The notes under the pieces are model-generated. The model was not told the DNA's origin. It did no database searches and saw only the letters and a list, made by a program, of their open reading frames with translations. Below, in pieces: positions 1-12,185 of a stretch of DNA of 64,000 nucleotides (the stretch's first letter is position 1; each line of letters starts with the position of its first letter). The stretch comes from Apis mellifera (Eukaryota > Arthropoda > Insecta > Hymenoptera > Apidae): the NCBI RefSeq assembly GCF_003254395.2, contig NC_037638.1, positions 15,237,086 through 15,301,085 of the forward strand, written 5' to 3'. The position numbers and the translations under genes were made by a program.

Positions 1-1829
1 TATACATTCGTTTTCTTTCGTTTATTGCAAACAGAGGAAGAGGGGTTCCTTCGTCACGAACGAGCGACATTTCTGAGACCATTTAGCCGGCTGTGCGTAC
101 CGGCGAATAATGTACAAATTGGCACGTATTAAGACGTACGTACCCACGACAACAAAAGAATCGTGGGGACGGGTCTTTAAGGACATTAAGCGCCATTTTC
201 GAGGCAACATCGTTCCACCGTCTGGCTAATGGAGGGAAATGCATTAACTGGTGATTTTCGACGTGCTAGATCTTCGGCTTAAGGAACCGTGTATCGGTTA
301 AAAATCTCGTTTCTTTTTCTTTTTCTTTTTCTTTTTTTTTGAGAAAATCGAATCGTATAACAATCCGTTTAATTTCGTAGATAGATAGTAAATAAATTCA
401 TCAAATGAAAGTCTTTCAACTAATATTATTTATCTAAAAACTGAAAAAATAAATTAATTTCAAGAGAAATTGTAGTTGAATAATATAGAACTTAAAATTG
501 CATAATTACAATTAGAAATTCATCCAACAAATAAAACTGGATAAACTCTTAATCTTAATAATATAAATAAAATACTAAACTCTATAAAATATTATCAATC
601 TAATTCAAGGATGTAAAATTCATATAACTAATGATAAAAAAGAATATTATTATTGGACTATAAATAGATAAATTTGAATAATTAAAAAAAATCATTCCTT
701 AGATAATAATTTCAATGCCTCACTAAAAGGTTGAAACATCCCAAACAATATAATTTTATTAGGTCCTTTTCGATCTTGAACATAACCTAAAATTTTTCGT
801 TCTAATAAAATGCTCCACTAATTAAAACTACAACTATCAAGACTAATAAACTTCCTTCAAATGTAATATTTTTATCAATATAACTAGAGGAAAAAAAATA
901 TTTTGATTCAGAAACTTGTATTGTAACTTTCGAAACGTAATGTACAAAATTTTTGGTACGAGAATTAATAATTCTTCTAACGTATATCGAAAAAATAGGC
1001 AATTTAAATTTATAGAAGAATTTGATTTGTAGAAAGTTATTATTACTAGCGTGTAAGTATCGTCTGTCTAATACGCGACATACGGGACGAATCGAGACAA
1101 CAGTTCGAAATTTAATGATTCTTTTAATATGCAACACTTTACTTCGAAATGTCAGTTGCGACCGTATGCATACGTACGGCAGCTTGCATATTTAACTGCA
1201 AGTAAGTTCATCCGACAGCGCGACAGTGTGACACGAAGGAAAAAGCTGCTGGTCGATAATGTGTCTGTTAATTTGAAAAGTTCTGAGGAAGACGCGAATC
1301 TCGAATTGTTCGATACACGGGGCACGCGATTGCAAAACTCGAAAACTTGCAATCGATTTCTGGCTCCGATCTGGTGCATACAATATTCACAACGAATATT
1401 TATTAAAGCTAAATTCTTTCTTCTTCTATTGTACCATATTGACAAGATTCCAATTAAGTTAAACAAATTATCTCATGTATTATAGAATAAGATCGAAATA
1501 AAAACAAAATTTGTCGTTAAATACTATACTTCATCGATTACTATAAATTAAGTAACAGAATTTAAAGATTTCCTAGATTCAAAATTGAACAAGTGTCACC
1601 TATTTCTGTTTCTGAATATTTCAAATCTGTTACACTTTTCATGATTTAACGATTAACCAGGTGTTACGAAAGAGATAAATAATAGAGGCGGATCTTGATC
1701 GTAATCAATGTTGCTGACAGCGAAATTTATAGTTCGTCCGCCATTTCGGTGTCCTATAATAAATATTGCCAATACGTAATCGAGAATCGGAAATACAATC
1801 AAACTTTGAATTAAATTACGTCGATCGTA

Positions 1830-2460
1830 TTCGCCAATGTGCGACAATTACCATACAGAAAGCGACGATCGTTCACGTAGCTCCGCAAACCTACGTGACT
1901 GACGTCGCGGTGTTAATGATAGCAGACCGATTACCAGCGTACACGCGAAGCACTCGTAAACAGTGTGCTTGTAAACAGGCTGGCTCATTCGCGGACGGGA
2001 GATAAGGCGGAAAAGCTTCGTTCGTAGATGAACGAGGCTAAAACTGAAACTGAATCGTGGTTAAATAAGGAGCAATTTTCTCCAATCCGACCAACCTTTC
2101 AACCGATCGTTCCGCAATACATGTCAATATCGGTCGGACGATATTGGTGCGCCATTCAGCCGAAAGAATCGGCCATTGAAAACGGTTTATTATTTAAAGT
2201 TCTCGGAACAGTTCCACGCGACACAATGGTGGCAAAGGTGGTAATTGTTGGGCGCCGTCTGTTTGCGCCAGAGTTTTCGAGACCATCGGCAACAAAGTGT
2301 CAGAATCGAAGGTGGAACGGCAAGTGTGTAACCGGAAGGCAATTACGGTGAAAATAACAGCGTTGTGCATTAACTTGCGAGATGGCGGCGCAACCCCCGT
2401 CGCGTCGTAACCCTACAACCTGCCTCCTCGCTTATTATTTCCGATGCCGTTTAATTTCCG
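1830..2460. promoter_or_regulatory. CpG-containing island, possible regulatory element
   Basis: A block of mixed composition between two AT-rich stretches, rich in CpG and containing a GATGGCGGCG site (2381-2390). No protein motif is visible in any frame. By analogy with insect developmental loci it may be conserved non-coding DNA, but composition is the only support. Confidence 0.2.
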
Positions 2461-3289
2461 CTTTCATAACGGATTCCACTCGCCTATTCGTCCACCAGTA
2501 GAACTTCCATTATCCTTAATATCTAAACGTTTCTACTTCTTCTCTTATTCCGTGTATATGTATATATATATATATACACGCACACTTTGTTTCTATATCC
2601 GACAAGTAGTATGTGTCTTCTCGCGTTCACAGAGGTGGAAATAAAATTTAAATAAATGACACGTGTTCGATGTATTTATGTAAACATTAATTGAAACGAA
2701 ATTGTGGAAATACACGGTCATTGGATATTTTTTATTAAAGAAGAAGAAGGAGAAAAAGGAGTTTTTATTATATGTTTCAATTAGATTTATATGAGAAAGT
2801 ATTGTTATTTGATGATTTGGTAATAATAGATCTATTTCATTGATACTTTTTCAAGGAAACTTGTGAATATTTTTATTTCTATTTAACGTCTCTCTAGAAA
2901 AGTCTGAGAATTTGCATTAGTTTCAGAATTAATAAATTATCTATGGTTAATTAAATAATATAATTTGAAATGTATAAATAAATCACTTAACCTAAATCCA
3001 AAGATTTCTCACAAAGTATACAAATATCATTTGATTCCTTTTTTTTATATCGAATATATAAATACATCATTACATTATTTGCAAAATATTTTTATATATT
3101 TTTGTAATTAAGATATACAAATATAATAAAAATTATTTTTATTTGTAAAATTTCGGAAGATTCCTATTGTATTCCTTTTATACCTATTCTCAAGTTCCTA
3201 GTTTAAACTTTGACAAATTTCAGTAATTGTTTTTGTTTCATTCATTTTCGATACTTTCGTGGATTGTTAAAATTTCTTAATATCGTTCG

Positions 3290-3650
3290 ATGGTATCGTA
3301 CGTGAATTGGAAGAAAGGAGGAAGGGGGAGGGACGATTATTTCAATAAAAACAATCGGAGGAATTGTGGTAAATAAGGATGGTAAACGGGACAGGGCTCG
3401 CTATTTCTTGAATATTTAATGGATCCACGACGCCGGCCATCTTGCATGCCATGTCGTACAGCGTTAAACAACAAGGGTTGTTAGCCTCTTCATCTATAGT
3501 CTTACTCTTCGTACACTCTTCGTGTAAGTTGTTGCCGCAGATATATCGAGATATGACGACGGTTCGTAACATTGATTCGTGTGTTCTTGACCGGCACATT
3601 GGGGGCCAATGTCTCTAATCGAGTCGCCATTTTGAACATCGACAACTTGC
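3290..3650. promoter_or_regulatory. Mixed-composition island with an unidentified minus-strand open frame
   Basis: An island of about 350 bp holds CGGCCATCTTG (about 3434-3444) and TCGCCATTTT (about 3624-3633), both with a GCCAT core. A minus-strand frame of 85 codons (3342-3599) has seven cysteines but resembles no family I know and lacks clear splice sites. Regulatory DNA seems more likely than a gene. Confidence 0.2.
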
Positions 3651-4479
3651 GATTGGGTTTCATCAAAAGTGTGGATCGATAAACTATGGAATTTTAGCCT
3701 TTTGATTTTTAAACGAAAATATTTTGAAATGATTCGATTTTTAGATATATGGAAACGTTGGAATTTGAAATATAAGATAAGATCTCGAAGAAAATATTTA
3801 TTTTTTTTTTAGTTAAAAATTTTATCATTAATTATAATTTTGGAAATTTTGAAATTCTTTAAACTCAAGTTCTTTTCGGCTTGTAAAAAATTAAAGAATT
3901 ACATTAAATTCATAAGTTTGGATGAAAATAGATGGAAAGAAATTTTATATTCGTGGAAAATATAAGGCGAAATCATATTTGAATGATATAACTATTTTAT
4001 TTAGTAAAACTTAGATGTGTAATATTGTATCTAAGTACTAATTACTAGAATAAACAAATGTAACAATGACATAATTAATTAAATAAATTTTTATTTTCTT
4101 TATTTTCATGTAAATCATTTTACATGTTTCATGTACACCATTTTTTTTATCCAAATTATTATATATCTGTATATAACTAATTAAGGAAATCATCTCATTT
4201 TATGTGAGCTCTAACAGCACATATCATGAAAATTATCTTTTTTAACGAAGATTGTTAAAATATAATGAATTATTTATAGAGAAAATTTTAAATTCTTCTT
4301 GTGAAAACTCACAAAATTCACACTCGAAACTTTCATTAAAATGAAAATTTTCCTGTACATATATATATATATATACGATGACTTTTCAACAGTTTCATAA
4401 AAATAATAAAGTTTGAAAACTCGAAACTTCTCAAGCTTCAATTTTTTAAAATTCCAAAATTCCGATTCTTACTTACTTA

Positions 4480-6400
4480 AAACAGATCTTCCGACAGATC
4501 TTCATTTTCATTTCGTACTTTTATTATTTAAAAGAAGAACAAGACGAATCTGTACACGCGGATAACGCAGCAATGCAGTGACTTACAGGAAGCCGTGCAT
4601 ATCACGAGCGGATAATTTATATTTAGCAATTGTGGCAAACAATATTCAGAGGTAGGAAACGGCGAACACGATACGTACGCCGCTCTTGTGTACTTTATCG
4701 ATGACTTGCGGAGCATGTATTTATGAGAATACACCCACGTTACGATGAAATTATGGTTTCCAGCCGACGATTGCATTACAGTAATTCGTAGTTAGCAGGA
4801 AATACACGTGCGCGTCGTAGATATCTGTCCTCAAGTCTATTATTCTTCTTCCTGCTTTCTCTTTCGATAGATGGATCGATTCTCAATAAACGCAGCGTTT
4901 ATCGTACGTATATATAAAACTCGCTTATTTGTATTCGATCAATGTATTAATTAATGTATTCGATTGTATTCGAAGGCCGGATTAATATCATCTCGTGATA
5001 AAGAAGAAGAAGAAAAAAATAATAAAATGAGTTGTAAATAGTAGATGTAAAATAATTTTTGATAGGACATGTCCACGCATGAAATTTGAACGACACATAC
5101 ATACAGAAGGATGGAGAACGGGGACGCGATGGGGTCTCGTGACGGGAATCAGTAAAATGCGCGGAGCAAATGGCGTCTGTAGGTGGTGGAAATTGGCTGC
5201 GGCTAGATTACCGTTGTTAGGCCGAATCGAGAAAGAGGTCTAAGCTAGATTGCTACTGGAACTCATCTGCATCGGCAGAATTTGTTTCTGACACGAACCA
5301 GTACACGTTGCAGTCTTGTACCTATTTATATCTCCTCTTCTTTCCCGACAAACTTTTATTTCGGTTTAAAGAAACTTACGTTGGATCGTATTTATCGTTT
5401 TCTTCATTTATTCGAGCAAATATAATCAACATTTATCTAAAAAAAGAATTTGTGTAGAAATATAATTAAAATGAATTAACTTATGATAATTTATAAATGA
5501 AACTTTTAAATGTGTATAATATCGAACCAAAGTTAAAATTTTTTTATTGAAATAAATTAATACATCTTTGGATTCTTCTTTTCATGTGAACTAAATTTAT
5601 CAAAATTGAGTCTCAACATTTTTTTATCTCCTGTACAATAGTTATTTGTTAATTTGTAACAGAACAAGAACAAAAGACTTTCCTTCTTTTTTCTGTATTT
5701 CAATATTTCAATCATTTGTATAGGTTATTAGCAGAGGAGATTCACAGTGAACTGCATAGTGTGATGTGTAAGTAACATTGATTTTTTATTCTTTAGATTA
5801 TCTTTAGAATAGGATTTTATATTGGATCATATTTCCAAGAATATTTTCTGCAATGGACGATGTGTTTCTTCGTTACTTTTTTCCAGGATTCATAGAATAG
5901 AGATTGTGTTTGCTACGTGCCTTTTCATAAAAATTGCGAAACATTCAATTTTATTTAATTTCTTTTCCATTCTATTTCAACATGCAACATTCAAATGAAT
6001 TGATAATCCAATTTTAAATTACTGCTACGATATTTTAAAAGTGCAAGAATCTTACAGAAGAACAATTATTCGATCCTAATCCTTCTAAGTAATCTATTAT
6101 ACACTCGATACAGAAACCCAGAACGATAAACTATAAGTGAAACGTTGGCGATAATCTAAATGATCCGATAGACGGAACGGGAAATACATGCCCTCTATAT
6201 AGATTTCGTGTTTAACCACAATTCCGCGCGGTTGAATCAATAAGGGAGGCCATTCCATAAACGAATTCAATTCGATCGATGGAGAAGAACTTTCTCTTTC
6301 CCTCGACGAAAGCTCGTCTCTCTGAATAAAACGAGTAATTATAATTAAAACGATCTCAAGATGATCTCCAACAGTAGCAATCCAACTTTGATGAACGAAC
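4480..6400. other. No gene seen
   Basis: Mixed-composition blocks (about 4530-4800 and 5060-5330) alternate with AT-rich sequence (5330-6100). No splice-bounded coding exon, RNA gene or mobile element was recognised. Open frames on the minus strand around 4528-4776 and 6097-6495 have no recognisable domain. Confidence 0.5.
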
Positions 6401-7020
6401 GAACGAATCTGCGATCCAAGGCAATCCCTTCCCCCTCTCTCTCTCTCTCTATTATCGCATGCAAATTGTCCGCGTATTTCCAGGTATAATATCATTTTAA
6501 TGACGAAAAAGCCGAGTCGGTGGCTTCAATTAATCCTAGGAAAAAATCAGATATACCGTCGATTATAATATCCCTCCCTCGCCAATCCATCCAGTTTCCA
6601 GTTCGAGACACGATCTCGATTGCGCTCGGCTGGACACTTGGCGCGCGAGGGATCGAGATTAGAAAATGTCATTAGAAGACACATTAGAGGTGGCCGGTGG
6701 TTGGAAGGTTGGAGGAAAGGACGATTTAGTCTCGCCTCATCCGAGACTAAATTGTTGGAAATGTTCCGTGCGCGCCGGTGGATGCCACGCTAGGATCCTG
6801 ATGGACGTGAGGAGGAGGGGAGGGGGGGGAGAGGGAGGGAATGCAGATAGCAGACCGCCGCGGTTATTATCCGCGCTCGGAGGAAACTTTTCGTGCTGCC
6901 GCGCGAATAATTGCCGCCAAGTTTTGTCAAGACGAGGGAGGGGGGCGGAGGAGAGCTGCGATTCCGCTGTGAAAGGGATCATTTATTAGTTTCTCGTCGT
7001 CAACCTCGTAACAGGGGGAG
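6400..7020. other. GC-enriched island with CT tract and G-runs
   Basis: The island includes a CT dinucleotide tract (about 6434-6450) and purine runs of GGAGG/GGGG type around 6811-6840 and 6933-6955. Overlapping open frames on both strands (6666-6989) arise from this composition and show no domain. Possibly regulatory. Confidence 0.3.
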
Positions 7021-8200
7021 GGGAAGGGATTATTAGAACGGATCGATTGTTGTTCCTGGTTTTGAGAATGAGATGGAATTATTATTGTTTGGAGAAATTG
7101 TTATGAGGAAAAATGAATGAGAATGTAATATTCATGGTGTGTAATAAGAGAGATTCTATCGAAATGAGAAATTTTTTATTAGATGAATTGTAAGGGATAG
7201 GTTTAATTGTAAATGTAGTTTCATTTGAAATTCATGAAATTATCTTTCTTCTCTTTTTTAATATTTCGATAATAATATTTGCTTCTTCTTATATCTCAAT
7301 ACATTTTTTTCTTATCTTTATTAATTTTGAAATTAACTAGTTTATTGTCGTGTGTAATTAAAAAGTTCAAATTAGTTTAAAATTTAATCGTTAATTCAAT
7401 TTTCTATACGAATGTATATATTCCCTGTTTATAGTACAATTTATCTAGTTAAACTTAAATCATGTATACTTGCATGATTCACTTTTGAATCTATCTTTCT
7501 CTGAAGTAATTCAACGTTTCAAATTTTCTTATTCTTGATTTCTGTTTTCTTTCGATGCTATCTCCTTCACTTTATTTGTATAATGAGTCATTTAGAAATT
7601 TTCGAGCTATTATGAATTAACTGCCTTAATTTTCTCTCTTTCTAAATTTTTCTTGCATATTGTTCTGCAGTGTTATAGAATTCTAGTTTCTATAATCTAC
7701 TGTACGCATACAAGTATTAACAGTGATTTTCGAGTTTATTTTAAGAAAAGATTTCAACACACTTGTAACGATAATTATACTCTATGCAATATGCAAAATC
7801 ATATTTACCACTTTATATAACTGCCTCGAGCCTTCTTGATGATTATTAGGAATTTATTTCGTATTATCTGAATTTTCTTGTCGGCGCTTATTTACTTATA
7901 TAAACATTTGAACATTTATATTAGAATAATCGAAACAAATAAACTGAAATTGCTGTTAGAAATTTGCTTAAATTAACATTATAACTCAATAAGCAAATTT
8001 TAACCGATATTTTCGTATCAACTTTTATATTTTTATACCTACGTATTATATATTCGTATCATTCTTACACTTTTTATACCCGTTGTAACGAGACGTTACA
8101 TAGAAAAAAAAAAAGAAAAAGAGAATAAGAAACTTGAGCTGGATGGATCAATCGCTAGAGAAGAAAAAAAAAAGATACCGACCGACTATAGAATCCAGAA
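7020..8200. other. AT-rich stretch, no gene seen
   Basis: Continuous AT-rich DNA with stop codons in all frames. Nothing recognised. Confidence 0.6.
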
Positions 8201-8980
8201 ACGAGATTTATTATCGATCGAGCGGTCGAGGACTGCGTGGGTGGGTGCACCGTTCCGAGCCAAGTTGCCAACTATTGGAATAAAACATTCCTGGCCGCGC
8301 GCGAATGTTGAATCAAGTTTGATAGAGCGCTGTTTGTTCGATGATCGAGTTCCGAGAAACCCCCGCTCCGTAAACGCTGCGCCTCGACTCGAACGAAGCG
8401 AAGATTCGAAAGCATTTTTCTCCCGCCGCGTATCAATCGATCTTTCGATAGTTAACGATCCCCGTTTTCCCGCGAAATTGTGACTAAACTACGTTCGAGG
8501 GAGCATCAGGCGTGATTCAGAGGGTAATTGGAAGATGATACACCGCGTTAGGCTTTCGATACCGAGCGGGGTAATTGCTCGTGTAATTCTTAATTTGACG
8601 TTACGCGAAAGAAGCCACGCCAGGCCAGTCCAGGCTCACAGTGTATCTCACGATCTCGTATCTCTCGCGCACGCGCGATAGACAAACGCTGACATGCTTC
8701 GTTACCATTCGGCCTCGCTACGCGCTGATTAATTCGCTGGATAATTTTTAATTCCACGTTCGGGCTCACGCACGCAATTAGCCAGATCCAAAGCCAGATA
8801 AAAGACAAGATTTCAAACCGCGATTCAACCGCGCCATTTAAGTACGTGCAACACGAACGATGATACACTACGCCTAGTTGGAGTTTACTTTGCAAACATG
8901 AGATTCTCATTCCGTTAACGCAATCTTCCTTCTGTCGAGGCTCCAGTTTTTCCAACGTATTCCTTCTCGGTAGACAGGCT
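8200..8980. other. CpG-rich island, candidate non-coding regulatory DNA
   Basis: Higher GC than its surroundings, with many CGCG and CGA words. Several ATTA/TAAT homeodomain core sites lie inside GC-rich sequence (8567-8600, 8725-8780), and a GCGCCATTTAAG word lies at about 8831. The open frames at 8241-8483 (+) and 8590-8955 (-) have no recognisable domain. Confidence 0.25.
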
Positions 8981-9830
8981 TATTAGCGATTTCCTGCGTT
9001 TTTTTATTCTGTTTCTATTTTATTCTTTCGTCTCGATAGATTTTATTTGGATTGTGATAAAAAGGTTAGAAAGAAAGGTTATGTATTTCATTGGAAGTTT
9101 TAAAGAAATTTTATATTGCAAGAGAATAGACAATTTTGTTAAGAAAAATGTTTGGATAAAGAAACAGGATTTTGATGGTGATTGAAATATTTGCTAGATA
9201 ATGAGAAATAAATTAAGAACTATTGATATAGATTTGGAAAAATTTGAAATGTATGTTTTATTGTACGTTCGCTGTAAGTATATATTATTTTATGTAATAT
9301 ATAAAAATATATATTTATAAATTTAGAAAATTAAATTATTAAATATATAAACACGTGTATTACATTAATTACATATAAATAGAAAAAATATTTCAGAATG
9401 ACATAAAAATGAAAAAGATAATAATTGAATCAATGAAAATCAAAAGAAAAATATTACATTTATGCTCTGTTTCGTTTAATTTTTTTTTATAATATTTTTA
9501 ATCAATAATTAATATTGGATTAGATAAAAGATTTATTTTTATTATTATTAAAATAATCTAATTCTTTACTTTTACTGAGATAAATCTGTGGTACAATAAA
9601 AGATTTCTCACGTACACGATGATTATTGAATGAAAGAATTTAAAATTTCAATTCTAAGTTCGAAATTTTAAAATTTTTAAATAATTAAAAATTATTTAAA
9701 AATTTTAAAATTTTTAAATAATTAAAAATTATTTAATTTCTTACAGAAAATTCCTCCGTTATATTTTTGGACATCACGATATTTTCACGATATTCGCATT
9801 ATCTCGAATCAATTGGAATTACACCCGAGT
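8980..9830. other. AT-rich stretch, no gene seen
   Basis: Strongly AT-rich, ending in a short self-complementary direct repeat that is listed separately. No open frame of note. Confidence 0.6.
9666..9738. repeat. Two copies of a 36-bp AT-only direct repeat
   Basis: A unit containing TTTTAAAATTTTTAAATAAT followed by TAAAAATTATTTA is repeated back to back with a period of 36 bp. The unit is itself nearly palindromic, so each copy and the pair could form hairpins. It probably arose by replication slippage. Confidence 0.8.
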
Positions 9831-10330
9831 CACGGTTACTTTGAAAGGAAACGTGTGTGTAGAATCGATTCCGTGGTCCTGGCTTGGCCTTATCGTTTTG
9901 TTATCGTTGACGAGAGGCTCGTAACGTTCCATTAATCATCGTTGATTTGGCGTGGGCTCGCGTCTAAATATAATGCACCGATTAGAGCGTCGACAACTCC
10001 GCTTCTTGGCCAATGCCCGCACGTGTCCCGCGAGAGCGCCATTATTAAATGTCAAAGCGGTAATGGAACGTGTTCGTTCGTAGCCATCTAACAACGTGTG
10101 ATAATGACCGTTAATTAAATCGACCGTTGTCAATTGCGGTTCGCTTCGGCTCGAACCGCGCGTATCGGCAAGAAGGAGAATTGAGAGATTGATTAGCTTG
10201 CAGCAAATAAAAGATGGTGGACGGATCCATTTTCGGTCATCCTTGAATAAACGCGATATTGATCGCGCGATGTAAAAGAAAAAAATTATTTTGCATCTTT
10301 TGACGCAGGTTTTGCGATTTGACATTCTTT
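9830..10330. promoter_or_regulatory. Candidate enhancer rich in homeodomain core sites
   Basis: A mixed-composition block flanked on both sides by AT-rich DNA. It contains CATTAATCATCG (9930-9941), a GCCATTATTAAATG word (about 10037), GGTAATGG (about 10070) and GTTAATTAAATC (about 10110-10121). Dense TAAT/ATTA cores in otherwise GC-containing DNA are typical of insect developmental enhancers. It lies about 15 kb upstream of the homeobox exon. Function is inferred. Confidence 0.25.
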
Positions 10331-11890
10331 GTTTTAATTAGCTATTTGTTAATATATTATTTTTAAAAAAATGACGTAATTTTATTAAACAAAAATATTA
10401 AAATCAAAGTATAAAAAATTATTGAGTCTTTTTAAATAAATATATATTTAACTATATTATTTTTTAGATAATTAAAATTCAATTAATAAATATTATATTT
10501 ATATAATAAATAAAAGTAAATATTTAATTGTAAGTATATATATTTTTATTCTTATTTATTTTTGTATAAATTTATAAAGTGTGTTTGTGAAAATATAAGT
10601 TGACAAATTTTACGTTGTGCATTGTCATCATATAAAGACATTTCTTTAAAAAATTTGCCAAAAATTGAAATAAATAAATTCATAGATTCTTTTTGACTTG
10701 CATTGATAAAAAAATGGAAGGCAAAAATAACAGAATTGCTTTGTACAGAAGTCTTAAATAGAATTTTGGCTATAAGAAAACAGAATTTGAAATTTTGTTC
10801 TTGTCAAAATGATAGTGAAAAAAAATATTTAGTGATTAAATGATACATAAAAAAACCTATAAATAATGAATAATGCATGTAAGTAAAAATGGATTTCGAA
10901 AAATATTAAAGTTAAAATATTTCAAGATAAGAAGTTTTTTATGAACAATAAACAAATATATAAATTATCATTTTTTTCTTCACATTTTACTTCGACTTAA
11001 AATGTTCCATTTTACCTCGTCTGTGTATTTTAAAAAAAATTTAATATGCACACTTTACTTTAACATTAAAAGATCAATTAAATACGTCAAAGTACATTTA
11101 AATAAGAGTTAAAACAACAAACTCATTACTTATCGTAATGATTATTCAATATTCAACTTAAAAAAAATAATTACTACATCATCGCTGCATCGAAATTTCC
11201 ATACGTAATTACAAAATGCATCTACGATATTTCACATTCGTACCATATTCCTTCATTTTTCTTATTTAAAAAAAAAAACATTGTAACATTCCTCTTTCAA
11301 ATTAAATCAACTTTCCCCTTATTTACTTCTTGCAAACAACATTCTTCACCAATCATCACTTCTTTTTAACAATCAAATCAATAATAATCCTTAAAAAGTT
11401 TCTTTTAATCTTTCAAAAATTGATGAGAACGCTCCTCTCTTGTCACAAGATCGATTTTCATCGATTTTCGTAGGAAGAAACATCACGATCTCCGGTAGCT
11501 GGAGTATAAATGTAAATAAGCGAGGCGTGCGTTCCAAGTGTAAAAATGTGGATGAAGAGAAAGAGAGAGGAACAACGATGAGAAGGATTCGAGATAAGGA
11601 AGGAAGGAAGGAAGGAAGGAAGGAAGAGAGGCTAGAGTGGCGGGTAAAGGGATTTACGAAGGGGTGGGGGCAAGAGTCGGGAGAAGTGACTCCCACCAGA
11701 CGCGGGTAGGCAGAACATCAAAGGGAACCGACTTCTCGTTCGCGAGGTGAAGAACCGGCCATCTCCGGGCCACACACGAATTGCTTTTATATACTTACTT
11801 CAAGTTCTGTACCACTAAACTGTAATATCTTTTCGGATATATAGAACGGTTAAATGGCCATGATCTATGGAAATTCAAGAACTTTGGTGT
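10330..11890. other. AT-rich stretch, no gene seen
   Basis: AT-rich to about 11400, then a short purine-rich/mixed block to about 11790. The latter contains a GGAA microsatellite (11597-11626) that generates overlapping open frames on both strands. No recognisable gene. Confidence 0.55.
11597..11626. repeat. (GGAA)n microsatellite
   Basis: About seven perfect tandem GGAA units within a purine-rich stretch. Confidence 0.9.
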
Positions 11891-12185
11891 TCGTTTTCCT
11901 TTCTTTTTTCGAGGGAATTGATTTTTGAAAAATTGAGAAAAATTAGAACAAGAAGTGTAAGAATACTTTTTTTACATGCTGCATCAGGCAAATTGAAAAT
12001 GTTTTTTCAACGTCCCTGTTGCATAAAATAGTTTTCCTTTCTTTTTCTTCGAAGAAATTGATTTTTGAAAAATTGAAAGAAGTGTAAGAATATTTTTTTT
12101 ATGCATCAAACTGAAAATATTCTTTCAACGTCCCTGTTGAATAAAATAGTTTTCCTTTACTTTTCTCAAAAAAATTGCGAAAATT
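11890..12185. repeat. Diverged ~140-bp tandem duplication plus partial third copy
   Basis: Copy 1 (about 11890-12030) and copy 2 (about 12031-12150) share, in order, a TTTTCCTTTCTTTT run, GAATTGATTTTTGAAAAATTG or its close variant, AAGTGTAAGAATA, and TTTCAACGTCCCTGTTG. A third partial copy starts at about 12150. The copies differ by several indels, so the event is not recent. Confidence 0.8.

Larger units (their letters stand above)
1..4480. other. Gene-free left flank, AT-rich with two mixed islands
   Basis: I see no coding exon here. The stretches 300-1120, 2640-3290 and 3660-4480 are strongly AT-rich with poly-A/T runs. About 1830-2460 and 3290-3650 are of mixed composition with many CpG, as in the islands further right. 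Short open frames exist in the islands but show no known motif. Several short GCCAT-core sites resembling Pho/YY1 sites are scattered here (see findings). Confidence 0.5.

Noticed and set aside
3342..3599. Cysteine-containing minus-strand frame of 85 codons
   Set aside because: No recognised cysteine spacing, no signal peptide, no clear splice sites. Kept only as part of an island.
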